Shown: positions 24,922 to 34,731, numbered from the stretch's first letter. The stretch: 64,000 nucleotides of DNA from Nonomuraea sp. NEAU-A123 (GCF_018603905.1 NZ_JAHFZZ010000003.1:434001-498000), one strand, 5' to 3'. The notes: generated by a model from the sequence alone, not told the origin. Translations and numbers: made by a program.

Positions 24922-27900
24922 TTACAGCTGACCGATCCGGGCCGCGGCCAGGTCGACGCGCGAGGCGTCGTCGACACCAAGCCGGACAGCGAGCGCATCG
25001 GCCCGGGCCCCGCGGCTGTCCATCGCCCTCACCTCGCGGGCGACCTCGACAGCGAGCATCCGTGCCTCAATCGCCCGCCGACGCGGATCGCCGTTGTGGT
25101 TGCGTCGACGTAGGTCGCGGTGTGCGATACGGCGCATCTCTCGAGCGCCGGCCGCGACGAGTGAGGTCTGTACGCCGCCGGCCGCACTGGCGCGGATGTT
25201 GGGGAACCCGGGCACGTTGACCGAGCATGCGGCGACGAGCTCGAGGTTCCCGCCGATGCGGCGCCAGTCACCCGAGGGCGGGCATAGGAGGAACAACTCG
25301 AGGTCCTCGGTAGACACGTTCGGCAGGATCCGGCCGGCGACCCATATCCCGTGCTTGTCCTCGCCGGCGCGCACTGCGGCGATCGCGGTCGCCACGTCGT
25401 CGTAATGCTGCGTGGCCGGCCGGTACCCGATCTTCGGGTCGGCATGGCCACCGCCGAGCGTGAGTTTGCCGACGGGTAGCCGCCCGGCGTCCGTCGCGAT
25501 CTCGCCAAGGTGGAAGTACGCGTATGACGTAGCCGAGCGCGGCGCCATGACGCACGTGTCGCCGAACGAGATGTGACATTCGTTCCACGGGGCGATGTGC
25601 CCGTACACCCTGCCGTCGTCGGTGACCGTGAGCGGCGTCAACCGCTTGAGGCCCGGGTCGGCGAAGTGCTCAGCAGGGTAGGCGCGCGGCACCGGCGCGG
25701 CCTCGACGGCGAGGCCCGGGCCGGCCGCGGTCACCGCGTCGGCCGCCGGCTCGTAGTCGTACAACGCCTGGATTCTGGCCTCGTCGAACGCCGGAAACGG
25801 AGTCATGGTGGCGCCCATGAGGCGCCAATCGGTCATGACGGCGATCTCTTCCAGCTCGCCGGCGTCGAGCATCTCCCAGAACTCATCTTCGTCGAGGCTC
25901 TCGACGTCGACCTCAGCGCCATCCTTGGCGACCCATTTCCAGGTGAACGCGACCTCGTCGGGGTCGATGCTCAGACCGGTGAGGAAGCCGTCGCGTAGCA
26001 GGCGCGCGGCCTCGCGGCCATCCTCTCCCCCGAGATCGAGTGGCCCCTCGCCCATGACCACGCTCACGCCGTTGAGGTCCTCGACCCACGCCCGATCGGC
26101 GCGGCCGGCGATCACGCTGCCGTCGTGGCCCATGCCGGTTTCGCGCTGCCACATGATCGCGAGGGTGCCCTCGCGCATGCGCACGCCGTCGGGCGGTGTT
26201 GCCAAGATGCGGTTGTCGCCGGTGCGGATGTCGAGCGGCCCCATCACGCCGCGCCACCCTGTCGGCAGGTCCTCGGTATCGGGCATTTCTCCCCCTGATG
26301 CGATCACGGTGTCGGGACGCTGCGAGGCCCAGGCACGGACCCACAGCAGGCACAGCAACCCGTCGGCCGTCGGCCGGTACGGGCAGTCGACGAGCTCGGC
26401 GCCGGCCCGGCCCGCGGCGAGACCGGCGAACCACACGCGGGCGAGGTCGGCCCGCGAGTACGAGCGGCCGTTGCCGCCGGCCGCGCGCAGCGCGTCGGAC
26501 CGTTGCGGAATGATTCGGAACGGCGCCGAACGAGCCCGAACGCGGCCGGATGACGCGGGACCTTCCGGAACGATCTGGAACGCGCCGAGGATCTTCGCGC
26601 TGTTCTCCCGGGCTCGTCGCGCCGGCTCGCGGTACTTCTCGTCGCCGAGCTCTTGGTACAGCCACTCGACCTGTGTGAGCCGCGGGTGATCCCCCCACCA
26701 ACGGAGCAGCTCCTCAGAGGCGTACGCCCGGGCGGTACGGGCGTTGCCCGACCAGAGAGATCGCTCAGGCACGCCGGCCGCGAGCCCGGCTTTGGACAGC
26801 AGCACGCCGCGCGTAGCGTCCTCGGCCGCGAGGAACTGCATGTGCACCCAGTCGGCGTACGCGGCCTTGGCTGCGGCGAGGGTCTGTGCCCTGGTCTGCG
26901 ACTTCGGGATGCCGGCATGCTCGTAGTACGAGGTCGCGCCCGTGTACGGGTCCTCGTAGGCCACCCACCCCGCCGGCACGTCGAGGTCCTCGACCACGGC
27001 GTCGATGTCGACGTCGTATCGGTAGCCGGGCCCGGTGCCGATCGGGTCGGGCGGCCTCGCGCTGGTCGCCGCCCACGGCGCAAGGTCCTCGACGGCCTCG
27101 TCGTGGCCGGCGTGCCACGTGTCGTCGATCGCGCCCCATGCGTCGCGGGTCTGCTCGACCGCCGCGGCGACGTCGGGGGCCTCGACCATCGCCTCGACGA
27201 GCTCGTCGGCGCGCTCGGCCTCGGCCGCGTTGGCGAGCTGCTCGAGCTGGTCGGCCCGCTCAAGGATCCGCAGAGATCCTGCCTCGTCTACCGTGACGAA
27301 GCGCGGGTACGCCTCGAGCAGCTCGACCAGCGTGTACGGCTCGAGGTCGTCGGGCACCGCCGCGACCGTGCCGAGGTCGGCGACCGCGAGCTCGTCGGCG
27401 CCCTCGGCGGTGACCTCGAGTCCGTCGACGCCGGCGCCCTCGTCGACGTCGAGCTCGGCGCCGTCGTCGTCGGCGCCCTCGAGCTCGGCGAGCTGGTCGG
27501 GGTCGAGGTCCTCGGCATCCAGGAACAGGCTCGTACACCGGCAATTGATCGTCTCGTGCCCCGGCCCTGTTGGGTCACCCGGGAAGAGCAGGGGAAACCC
27601 GCCCACGAGGTACGGCGAGGTGAGGCGTTGGGCCTGCCCGTCGGCCTCGCGGTGCGTGAGCCTTGTGCGCTCGTCCTCGGTGCTCAACCACTGCTTGTAC
27701 AGGGTGTCGCCGAGGATCTCGGCTTTCGCCACGGCGCCCCAGTAGGCTCCGCCGTTCATCGCCCCGACGGTCTCGGTCCTCGTGATCCGGCGGGCCTTCC
27801 ACTGCCAACGACGCTGCGAGGCGTACAGATCGGGGTACAGCCGCGACCGCTCGGCCCGGAGGTCGGCCTCCTCATCCTGCGTGATGCCGCCGGCGTCGAG

Positions 27901-28461
27901 CCGCGTCTCGATCTGGTTGATCCGTGCCTGTAGCCGGCGCGTCTCTGCCTGCTCGCCCCGGGCGCCCACGGTGCCGTCAAAGTCGAGGATCGCCTCGATC
28001 CGCGACCGGATCCCGTCTGGCGTCTCCCCCTCGCTGATCGCCTCTTGGATCTCGGGGCGGATCTCCTCGAACTGCTCGCTCGGGAACAGCTTCAACCGGC
28101 TGAACACGTCGGCGATGTACTGCTCGCGGTACGGCTGAGCCGAGATCGTCGCCACGCGCGCCACGGCGAGGAACCTCTCGGCGAACAGGTCCTCGAGCGC
28201 GGGTATCACGATGCGCTCGAGGCCGCTCGACCAATCGCCCTCGGCGCCGGCGAACCCGCCGAGGTCCGGCGTCGACGCCGCGGTGATGACGGTGTCGTCG
28301 CCGAGCACGAGCCGGCGCACCGCGGCGAGCCACTGCTCGACGAGCTCGCGTACGGCGTCCTCGACGAGGGCCTCGGCCGCGATGAATGCGGTCGAGGCCT
28401 TGAGCCGCTCGGCGAGCCACGGGTCGTCAGCGTGCAGCGCACGTACGGCGTCGACGTCCAT
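24922..28461 (-). CDS. MuF-like head morphogenesis protein fused to capsid maturation protease
   Basis: 1,179 residues. Residues about 220-312 carry the MuF pattern RITRTETVGAMNGGAYWGA ... STEDERTRLTHREADGQ ... HETINCRC. An acidic linker (315-400) follows, then helical regions of unknown role (400-730), and from about 735 onward a protease-like domain with ILATPPDGVRMREG, RAWVEDLNGV and EDGREAARLLRDGFLTGLSID. MuF-protease fusions are known in Streptomyces phages; this copy is long. The C-terminal 100 residues are basic and helical. Predicted to bind the portal vertex and process capsid and scaffold. Confidence 0.82.
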   Translation of the reverse strand: MDVDAVRALHADDPWLAERLKASTAFIAAEALVEDAVRELVEQWLAAVRRLVLGDDTVITAASTPDLGGFAGAEGDWSSGLERIVIPALEDLFAERFLAVARVATISAQPYREQYIADVFSRLKLFPSEQFEEIRPEIQEAISEGETPDGIRSRIEAILDFDGTVGARGEQAETRRLQARINQIETRLDAGGITQDEEADLRAERSRLYPDLYASQRRWQWKARRITRTETVGAMNGGAYWGAVAKAEILGDTLYKQWLSTEDERTRLTHREADGQAQRLTSPYLVGGFPLLFPGDPTGPGHETINCRCTSLFLDAEDLDPDQLAELEGADDDGAELDVDEGAGVDGLEVTAEGADELAVADLGTVAAVPDDLEPYTLVELLEAYPRFVTVDEAGSLRILERADQLEQLANAAEAERADELVEAMVEAPDVAAAVEQTRDAWGAIDDTWHAGHDEAVEDLAPWAATSARPPDPIGTGPGYRYDVDIDAVVEDLDVPAGWVAYEDPYTGATSYYEHAGIPKSQTRAQTLAAAKAAYADWVHMQFLAAEDATRGVLLSKAGLAAGVPERSLWSGNARTARAYASEELLRWWGDHPRLTQVEWLYQELGDEKYREPARRARENSAKILGAFQIVPEGPASSGRVRARSAPFRIIPQRSDALRAAGGNGRSYSRADLARVWFAGLAAGRAGAELVDCPYRPTADGLLCLLWVRAWASQRPDTVIASGGEMPDTEDLPTGWRGVMGPLDIRTGDNRILATPPDGVRMREGTLAIMWQRETGMGHDGSVIAGRADRAWVEDLNGVSVVMGEGPLDLGGEDGREAARLLRDGFLTGLSIDPDEVAFTWKWVAKDGAEVDVESLDEDEFWEMLDAGELEEIAVMTDWRLMGATMTPFPAFDEARIQALYDYEPAADAVTAAGPGLAVEAAPVPRAYPAEHFADPGLKRLTPLTVTDDGRVYGHIAPWNECHISFGDTCVMAPRSATSYAYFHLGEIATDAGRLPVGKLTLGGGHADPKIGYRPATQHYDDVATAIAAVRAGEDKHGIWVAGRILPNVSTEDLELFLLCPPSGDWRRIGGNLELVAACSVNVPGFPNIRASAAGGVQTSLVAAGAREMRRIAHRDLRRRNHNGDPRRRAIEARMLAVEVAREVRAMDSRGARADALAVRLGVDDASRVDLAAARIGQL

Positions 28462-28464
28462 CGC

Positions 28465-29373
28465 TCAGCCCTCGGCCGCCGGCGCGGCGTCGGCGAGCTT
28501 GAGCGGCTCACTCATCACGCGCGTGATGTCGTCGACCTCGATCCGTCGGCCGTTGTCGATCGCGTTGTTCGCGAGCCCCTCGAGGCACTCGCGCGGCGCG
28601 TCGAACGCGGCCTCGGCCGCCTCGGGGGTGGCGTATTCGCCGGGAAGCCAGCCGGCGCGGTCGGTGGCCAGGTAGTAGCGGGCGCCGTCGGGGTCGGTGC
28701 CGAAGTACACGCGGCGGTCGCGGTTCTCGCTGTACAGGCCACGGGTGCGGCCGTCGCGCAGCTCGCCGCCGGCCTCGACGTAGGCCCGGGCCGCGGTGAG
28801 TAGCCCGTCGGGCACGTGGACGTCGACGCCGACCTCGGCGTGCACGGTCTCGTACAAGCCCGTGAGCAACATCTCGTACTCGAGGTCGCCGGGAGCGACG
28901 GGGCCGACCACGCGGGCGATGTCCTGAATCCGCTTGATCAGCCCGTGGCAGGCGACCGAGGTCTCGCGCGGCTTGCAGTCGCTCGCGCCGTAGGCGGCGG
29001 CGAGGTCGTGCCAGAGGTCGACGGCGACGTCGCGCAGCATCGCCCGCGGGTCGACGTCGCCGATCGGCGTCACACGCCATCCGCGATGCCCGCACCGGTT
29101 CGAGCAGACGATGCCCGTAACCTCTCCGCGGCCGTCGACGATGACCTCGATCGTGTGGCCGGTGAGCGAACACTCGCGTTGGGCGAGCTCGAGGCGGGCC
29201 TCGCCGAGGGTGTACAGCGGCTCGCCCTCGGCCGCGAGCCGCTCGGGGATGAGCAGCTTGCCGCCGTGCTCGCCGATCGGGATCGCCATCACGGGCGGCA
29301 TGGCAGTCATTGGGAACGGGCCGGCCTCGGCGAGGTCGGCCGGCGGCACCACATACGTACCTGACATGATCAT
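28465..29373 (-). CDS. Unknown protein in portal operon
   Basis: About 302 residues; ATG 29373 overlaps the portal stop (ATGA), while ATG 29367 has the better-spaced GGGGGA. Contains a Cys motif VCSNRCGHRGW near residue 95 and a C-terminal region with GLYSENRDRRVYFGTDPDGARYYLATDRAG. Lies between portal and MuF-protease. I do not recognise the family. Confidence 0.6.
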   Translation of the reverse strand: MIMSGTYVVPPADLAEAGPFPMTAMPPVMAIPIGEHGGKLLIPERLAAEGEPLYTLGEARLELAQRECSLTGHTIEVIVDGRGEVTGIVCSNRCGHRGWRVTPIGDVDPRAMLRDVAVDLWHDLAAAYGASDCKPRETSVACHGLIKRIQDIARVVGPVAPGDLEYEMLLTGLYETVHAEVGVDVHVPDGLLTAARAYVEAGGELRDGRTRGLYSENRDRRVYFGTDPDGARYYLATDRAGWLPGEYATPEAAEAAFDAPRECLEGLANNAIDNGRRIEVDDITRVMSEPLKLADAAPAAEG

Positions 29374-31208
29374 TCCCCCGTTGATAGAAGTCGCGCGAGG
29401 TACTGCGCCTCGTGCGCCGTGCTCGTTCTGAGCAGGTCTCGTACGTACTCGTCGAGCCGGTCGACGAGCGCCCGGGCGTTCGGCACCACGGCGAGCACGG
29501 GATCCCAAGCGCCGGCGAGCAGCCGGTCGAGTTCGTGCTCGGCCGCGGGGATGTGCACGTGCAGCGTGGTCGCCGGTGTGTGGTTGAGGTCGGGGCGGGT
29601 GGCCCGGTAGTGCCGCGTGAGCAGGCGCTTGCCGGCGAGCTCGAGGGCGCGTTGTACGGCGAGCTCGGCGACGTATGCGAGCTCGACGGGCGTGAGCGTG
29701 CCGGATGCCTGCACACTGTCGGGGGCGTTGTCGGGCGGCCCCTCGTCGCCCTGGTCGTCACCGGTGCCGATCGCGGGTGTCGGCGCGGCCGGTGGGGCGA
29801 GCTCGGGCACGTCGGCGACGCTCACGCCGAGGGCCTCGAGTAGCGCTCTCGGGTCGCTGATCCTGTCGACCAGCTTGAGCAAGATCATTTCCTTGAGCTC
29901 GGCCGATGTCGGCGCGTCCGACTCCTGAAAACCCGTCTCCCGACGCAGCGTGACCGGCCCGATCGCGTACCTGTCGTACAGGTCCTTGGCGGCCTCGGAC
30001 CGGTCGGGCGGAATCTCGAGCGTGCTCGTGTCGTACCAAACGACGAGCTGGTCAGCGTTGGGCACGCTGGCCGCGGCGAGCGCCGGCCGGTACCAGCCGA
30101 TGGTGAGGGCCCAGCAGATCACGCCGAGCAGGGGCGCCAAGTGGAGTTGGATCACGTCCCTGTCGATCGCCCAAGCGCTCCAATGATTGCTATCGGAGAG
30201 TCCGAGCATGACCTCGGGCGGCATGTCCATCGATCGGGCGAGGCGGGTAATAGCGCCCTCGCGGATCTCGTGGGAGCGGCCGTCGAGCTCGTTGAAAAAC
30301 TTGATGTGCTGCGCTTGGGCGATGTAGTCGCCCGGGGCAGTGACGATCAGCGGCACGACGGCCGAGGCGGTGCCTCGATCCTTGATCGGCGTGATCATGT
30401 AGTCGAGCAGGGTTTCGACGAACGATGCCTCGGCGCCGGCCTCGGTCTGCGCGCCTTGGCCGCGCAGCATCTCGAACTCCTGCGGGAGGACAAGCAGGCC
30501 GTTTCCCGCGAGGCGTGAGTCGATCTCGGCCATGATCCTTTGTGTGAGGCCGTGCACCTCACGCAGTACCGGCAGCGCGGAACCGACCGAGCTCTCGGCT
30601 TGAGTCCAGCGCCGCGGCGACGGCAGCCAGCATCGAAAGATCATGTCGTCGGCGCCGAGGTCGATAGCGCCGTCGCCGGGGTTCACCTGCCACCCGTTCG
30701 GGCCGTGCGTGGTCTCCTCGGTCGAGTAGGGGCGCCATTCTTCGGCGGGGCCGCCCGGGTCGATCTCGTCGGCCTCAAGGCGCCGGCCAACGAAATAGCT
30801 GTCGCCGGGCACGGTGAGGTGTTGAACGGCGCGCGTCAGGAAGGCGCCTTGCCCGCCTCGGCCGCCGGCGAAGTCTGCGACCAGGTCGGCCGGCACGCCG
30901 TCGTCGATGGGTTCGGGGTCGTCGATGCCGGGTGTCATGCGGCCGGCGACCAGCCGGCAACGGCTGATCGCGTTCGCGACCAGGTTGACGGCGAAACGCA
31001 TCTCGCCGACCTGGTCGTACATCTCCCACGCCTCGACCTGCCAGCCAGCCTGCACGCTGGTCGTCGCCGCGGCGGTGCGGGTGATGCGCCGGCCGGTGAG
31101 TACTTGTACGGCGGCCGTCAGGCTGCGCGTCTCTTTCGAGCCGGGCGCCGTGGTGGTGTGCTGGACCGTGTATATGCCGTTGCGCCGGCGCCTCGCCGAG
31201 ATGGCCAC
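29370..31208 (-). CDS. Portal protein
   Basis: About 612 residues from GTG 31208, two nt after the stop of the preceding gene remnant. Sequence features of SPP1/HK97-type portals of actinophages: WEMYDQVGEMRFAVNLVANAISRC near residue 45, a helical clip and stem region (RIMAEIDSRLAGNGLLVLPQEF), FFNELDGRSHEIREGAITRLARSMDMPPEVMLGLSDSNHWS (about 315-355). Forms the dodecameric vertex for DNA entry and exit and docks terminase. The C-terminal 120 residues carry a Pro-rich linker and a basic helical tail. Confidence 0.88.
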   Translation of the reverse strand: MAISARRRRNGIYTVQHTTTAPGSKETRSLTAAVQVLTGRRITRTAAATTSVQAGWQVEAWEMYDQVGEMRFAVNLVANAISRCRLVAGRMTPGIDDPEPIDDGVPADLVADFAGGRGGQGAFLTRAVQHLTVPGDSYFVGRRLEADEIDPGGPAEEWRPYSTEETTHGPNGWQVNPGDGAIDLGADDMIFRCWLPSPRRWTQAESSVGSALPVLREVHGLTQRIMAEIDSRLAGNGLLVLPQEFEMLRGQGAQTEAGAEASFVETLLDYMITPIKDRGTASAVVPLIVTAPGDYIAQAQHIKFFNELDGRSHEIREGAITRLARSMDMPPEVMLGLSDSNHWSAWAIDRDVIQLHLAPLLGVICWALTIGWYRPALAAASVPNADQLVVWYDTSTLEIPPDRSEAAKDLYDRYAIGPVTLRRETGFQESDAPTSAELKEMILLKLVDRISDPRALLEALGVSVADVPELAPPAAPTPAIGTGDDQGDEGPPDNAPDSVQASGTLTPVELAYVAELAVQRALELAGKRLLTRHYRATRPDLNHTPATTLHVHIPAAEHELDRLLAGAWDPVLAVVPNARALVDRLDEYVRDLLRTSTAHEAQYLARLLSTGE

Positions 31209-31210
31209 GG

Positions 31211-31503
31211 CTACTCGCGCTCGAGGTTGGCGTCGGCGATCCCCACGAGGTACGAGATCGACAGGATCGACGTCACGAGGTACCACAGCACGCTGCCGGC
31301 GGCGAAGTAGGACACGGCACGACGATCAGCGCGACCCAGATCGACGCGCACCATGGACACGTCATCAGGTAGGCCGGTTTCGAGTCCTCACCGCACTTTC
31401 GCTCGACCCATGAGCGGAACGGTTCGGCGAGAACGTCAGCGTTCAGAAAGCGCGTGATCCTCAGGACCGCGCCGAGCGTCAACAACCATTGGTAGACCTG
31501 CAC
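31211..31503 (-). pseudogene. DUF1360-like small membrane protein, frameshifted
   Basis: GTG 31503 opens a frame with VLRITRFLNADVLAEPFRSW and YLMTCPWCASIWVALIVV, the pattern of DUF1360 proteins. The frame then becomes CPTSPPAACCGTS and stops at 31273. Reading one base back from about 31,317 gives AVSYFAAGSVLWYLVTSIL and ISYLVGIADANLERE ending at TAG 31211, exactly the expected second membrane half. One base (a G in GTGGCC on minus) seems to be missing. No slippery heptamer is seen, so mutation or sequencing error is likelier than programmed shifting. Two membrane segments; role of the family unknown. Confidence 0.75.
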
Positions 31504-31662
31504 GGACGAATGGTCACGTGCATAGGTGACGGCCCCTAGAGTGACGTGCCGTACTCACCCGAACCGAGGGGATTCGGAGGTACGGGGATGGCTGGTGCGT
31601 GATCAACGCATAGCCAGTAGTTGAGAAAGCGCCTGGTCGGCGTCGCACCGCACTTGATCAAG

Positions 31663-31917
31663 CTACGCGAAGAGATCAGCGCGGCGACCGGCCACGTGCA
31701 GGGCGTCGACCACTTGGGATGCATGAGGAACTCCCTCCTGAACCCCGGCTTGACCTGTAGAAACGTCGCCTCCTGCGCCCATTGCCATCAATATCAGCAG
31801 CGTCAGGAGCATCGCCCATATGCCGGTGATGAGCTGGTACAGGGTGTAGAGGAGGGCGGCGAGCGCGGCGAGTCCGGCCGTAGCGGCGACTATGCCGACG
31901 GCGGTAGAAAAACGCAT
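31663..31917 (-). CDS. Small two-pass membrane protein
   Basis: 84 residues from ATG 31917. Two hydrophobic stretches, residues 5-27 (VGIVAATAGLAALAALLYTLY) and 29-46 (GIWAMLLTLLILMAMG), then a polar tail. Size and topology fit a holin, but it is far from any lysin and such small proteins are common in actinomycete elements, so holin is only a possibility. Confidence 0.55.
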   Translation of the reverse strand: MRFSTAVGIVAATAGLAALAALLYTLYQLITGIWAMLLTLLILMAMGAGGDVSTGQAGVQEGVPHASQVVDALHVAGRRADLFA

Positions 31918-32017
31918 GATCAACTTACCTAATGGGGGTGCGTGCGGGTTGCAGCCCACCATACGAGGAAGGGGGACGCGTTCGATGAACGCGGCCCCCT
32001 TGGTTGTGTCGTGTCGG

Positions 32018-32794
32018 TCAGGATTCGATCGGCAGCGGTGCGCAATGCCACTGGTGCGCGTTCGGCATCTTGCGGAGACCGATCACGTGGCCGGCGCACA
32101 GCTCGGTAACGCCGCCCTCGGGATCGGTCACGCGGTAGGCGGCCGGCTCGGTGCACGGTTGCGCGGCGCGGTCGTAGTCCCACGTGCGCGGGCAGTCGCG
32201 ATCCCGGCAGCCGTACGCGACTTGGTGGCCCGAGCGTTCGATGTCAATCGTCGCGCCGTGTTCAGGGCACACACCCCATTCGGCGGGGCACGGGCGGGCC
32301 GGCCGCCGCGCCTGCCGCTCGAGGGTCGCTGCCGCCTTGCCGAGCTCGTGCTCGACCTCGGCCAACCACGAGCCGATGTCGCCCAGCGGCCCCAAGAACC
32401 GCCGTTCCCCCTCGGCCGCGCCGTCGCGAGCGGCACGGACCTCGCGGGCGAACTCGGCCGCCCGGGCGGCGAGCTGGTCGATCTCGACCGCGAGCGGCGA
32501 GGGCGCGTGCATCTTGGCGACCAGCCACAACGCGTCCTCGGCGGTGTGGCGGAACAGCGCCGTCTTGCCGTCGACCGTAGGCACGCGCCACACGATGCCG
32601 TTGCCGTCCCGGGCCACCATGACATTGATGGTGTGCGTCCAGCGGGCGCCCGAATCGGCCGAGGTCACCCAATACTGGCCGGTCCCGAGGTTCTCGGCCC
32701 GGGCCGTGAGCTCTACTCCCGTGACCACATGGCGGAACTCGTCTCCGATGCTCACGAGGTAGTGCTCGATCACCTGCCAGGCGTGCGGTGTCAC
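32018..32794 (-). CDS. Zinc-ribbon protein of unknown function
   Basis: 258 residues from GTG 32794, overlapping the upstream stop (GTGA). N-terminal alpha/beta part (TPHAWQVIEHYLVSIGDEFRHVVTG), a central helix, and a C-terminal Cys-rich part with CPAEWGVCPEHG, YGCRDRDCPRTW, PCTEPAAYR and LCAGHV, enough for two zinc sites. Proteins of this kind recur in actinomycete phages and ICEs. The long upstream frame is rejected as Arg-rich shadow. Confidence 0.6.
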   Translation of the reverse strand: MTPHAWQVIEHYLVSIGDEFRHVVTGVELTARAENLGTGQYWVTSADSGARWTHTINVMVARDGNGIVWRVPTVDGKTALFRHTAEDALWLVAKMHAPSPLAVEIDQLAARAAEFAREVRAARDGAAEGERRFLGPLGDIGSWLAEVEHELGKAAATLERQARRPARPCPAEWGVCPEHGATIDIERSGHQVAYGCRDRDCPRTWDYDRAAQPCTEPAAYRVTDPEGGVTELCAGHVIGLRKMPNAHQWHCAPLPIES

Positions 32795-33516
32795 CGAGCG
32801 GCCCCTTCCCGGTCGTCGCGGTTCGACTCGGCCGCGGTCCGGCCGGTGCATGCTTCGGCCTCCCGGGCGGCGAAGTAGGGCACAAGCAGCCCACGGGCGT
32901 TGTCCGCGGGGGTGAACTCGAGCAGACCCCCGCGGGCCGCCTCGCGCATCTTCTGGTTCTGCTCGAGCAGCACCGCGCACGCCGCCGCGGTGTCGGCCGA
33001 CAGCTCGGCCACCCGGCCCCATACGGCCGAGTCCCGGTCGGCCGCGAACACCATCGCGACGTTGTGGACGTGGTCGTGCACGGCGCCGACCTTGCGGATC
33101 ACGCCGGCGAGCTGCCCGAGCAACGTCGCGTAGTCCGCGTTCCACTGGTGGTGCCGGTCATTGAGCAGCATCTCGACTGTGTCGAGCAAGGCCTCGGCCC
33201 GGGCGACGAGCTCGATCGGGTCGACCTCCTCGGGCCAGTCCGACACGATCTCCTCGACAGCCGTATCGAGGTCTGGGCGCGCGAACTCGTGCGGCGCGTA
33301 GTTGCGGAGGGTGTAGCGCCACAGGACGCCCGCGGGGCCATCTGAGGCCGTCACAGAGCCGTACACGCGGCCCTCGTAGTCCTCAGCGCCGCACACGTCC
33401 CAGCGGTGCGGGCCGGTCGCCCTGAGCACGACCGTCTGTAGGTCGAGCTCGATCCGGTGCTCGGCGCCGAGGGACTCGGCCGCCGCGGTGAGCTGCGGAG
33501 ACATCGGAACGGACAT
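32791..33516 (-). CDS. Unknown early-region protein
   Basis: 241 residues. N-terminal beta region (HRIELDLQTVVLRATGPHRWDV), long helix with LVARAEALLDTVEMLLNDRHHQWNADYATLLGQL. No motif recognised. First of a four-gene run with short spacing (32018-34318). Confidence 0.55.
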   Translation of the reverse strand: MSVPMSPQLTAAAESLGAEHRIELDLQTVVLRATGPHRWDVCGAEDYEGRVYGSVTASDGPAGVLWRYTLRNYAPHEFARPDLDTAVEEIVSDWPEEVDPIELVARAEALLDTVEMLLNDRHHQWNADYATLLGQLAGVIRKVGAVHDHVHNVAMVFAADRDSAVWGRVAELSADTAAACAVLLEQNQKMREAARGGLLEFTPADNARGLLVPYFAAREAEACTGRTAAESNRDDREGAAR

Positions 33517-33530
33517 TCAGTGATCCTTTC

Positions 33531-33782
33531 CTAGCGGGGGGTTGCTGCGGTCGCGATGACCAAGAGCCATCCGGCCGTCAGTACGACGCCGTAGATCACG
33601 GCGACCGCGGAGAGGTAGACCAGAGCGCCGACGAGTGAGCAGAGCTCGGCGCGGATGGGGTCGTCGGGCGAGGCCTCGACGCGGTGCCACCACTCGACGA
33701 CCGCGCGGCGGCCGGCGGGCAGAACGAGCACGAAGCACCACACCGCGCACAAGTGCATGACGATGATCAAGTACGTGGTCAC
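33531..33782 (-). CDS. Small two-pass membrane protein
   Basis: 83 residues; hydrophobic segments at 3-23 (YLIIVMHLCAVWCFVLVLPAG) and 51-78 (VGALVYLSAVAVIYG...LVIAT) linked by a charged loop. Start shares a base with the stop of the next upstream gene. Function unknown. Confidence 0.6.
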   Translation of the reverse strand: MTTYLIIVMHLCAVWCFVLVLPAGRRAVVEWWHRVEASPDDPIRAELCSLVGALVYLSAVAVIYGVVLTAGWLLVIATAATPR

Positions 33783-34318
33783 TAGGCGCCGCCGGCGCGC
33801 TGCTCGTTCTGCCCCTTGAGTGCGTTCTCGGCCGAGAGGCCGAGGGTGGTCGCAGCGTGTATGAGGTGACCGACGGTGAAATCGGCGTACTCTGCGGCGT
33901 CGTTCCAGGCGTCCGACTTGAGGTCGTGGCCCATGTCGCCTGCGGTCTCAGCGCCGCCGTTGATGACCTCGACGACCGAGCCGCATGCATCCTTGAGATG
34001 CTCGAATACGGTCGCCCAATCGCCGTTGAAGGCATCGGCGACATCGCCCTCGTGCCGGTTGATCTGCTCGAGGCGCGCGGCGAGGCGGGAGATCTGCGCG
34101 GCGAGCCCGATCGGGTCGTGTGCGTCGTCAAGGCTGCGGTCGGCGTCGGCCTCGCGCACCAGCTCGCGTACAACCCGATGCACTTCCGATGGGGGCACAA
34201 GCTCGGCCGTGTGGAGCGTGCCGCTCTTGAGCGGGGAGAGAGTGAGCCAGACACCGCGGTCGTCCTGCGTAGCCGTGAGGCTGTAGCGGTCTGCGGCGAA
34301 TCCTGGGATCTCGTACAT
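33782..34318 (-). CDS. Unknown early-region protein
   Basis: 178 residues from ATG 34318 (AAGGGACGCCT upstream). N-terminal 60 residues look like an immunoglobulin-size beta domain (DRYSLTATQDDRGVWLTLS), the rest helical. Similar length and style to proteins of actinomycete integrative elements; no named family. Confidence 0.55.
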   Translation of the reverse strand: MYEIPGFAADRYSLTATQDDRGVWLTLSPLKSGTLHTAELVPPSEVHRVVRELVREADADRSLDDAHDPIGLAAQISRLAARLEQINRHEGDVADAFNGDWATVFEHLKDACGSVVEVINGGAETAGDMGHDLKSDAWNDAAEYADFTVGHLIHAATTLGLSAENALKGQNEQRAGGA

Positions 34319-34395
34319 AGGCGTCCCTTCTAGGTCCGGCGGTTCCGCCCGGCACCCGAGGTCGGTCCTCGGGTGCCGTACGCAACCTCCCGGGG

Positions 34396-34731
34396 CTAGT
34401 GCTTGTGGCGGCCGATGCGCTCGAGGAACCTCCTTGCGTCTTCCTCGGTAACCACACCGCGCACGGTGACAGCGACGTCGCAATCGCAGAGGAAGGTCAC
34501 CGATCTTGCGGTGAAGGTTTCGTGACGGTAGACCGCCTGCCATTCGCCGCGAGGCTCGCGATAGATGAGCTTGGCGTCAGGTACGTCGCCCTTGGCGACC
34601 TGCATTTCGTACGCCTGATAGACGCCATCGAGGGCGAGTGCGCGAGTTCGCTGCGGGATGTCGATGGTCTTGCCGTGGTGGTTGGTGAAGCGCACGCCGT
34701 ACTCGGTCCTGTCGCCCTCGATGATGGCCAT
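34396..34731 (-). CDS. Unknown early-region protein
   Basis: 111 residues, ATG with AGGAGGACATCCC upstream. Mixed alpha/beta (YGVRFTNHHGKTIDIPQ; EWQAVYRHETFTARSVTFLC; VVTEEDARRFLERIG). No recognised motif. Confidence 0.55.
   Translation of the reverse strand: MAIIEGDRTEYGVRFTNHHGKTIDIPQRTRALALDGVYQAYEMQVAKGDVPDAKLIYREPRGEWQAVYRHETFTARSVTFLCDCDVAVTVRGVVTEEDARRFLERIGRHKH

Noticed and set aside
31663-31917. Holin assignment for the small two-span protein.
   Set aside because: No endolysin nearby and several other two-span proteins are present; topology alone is not enough.
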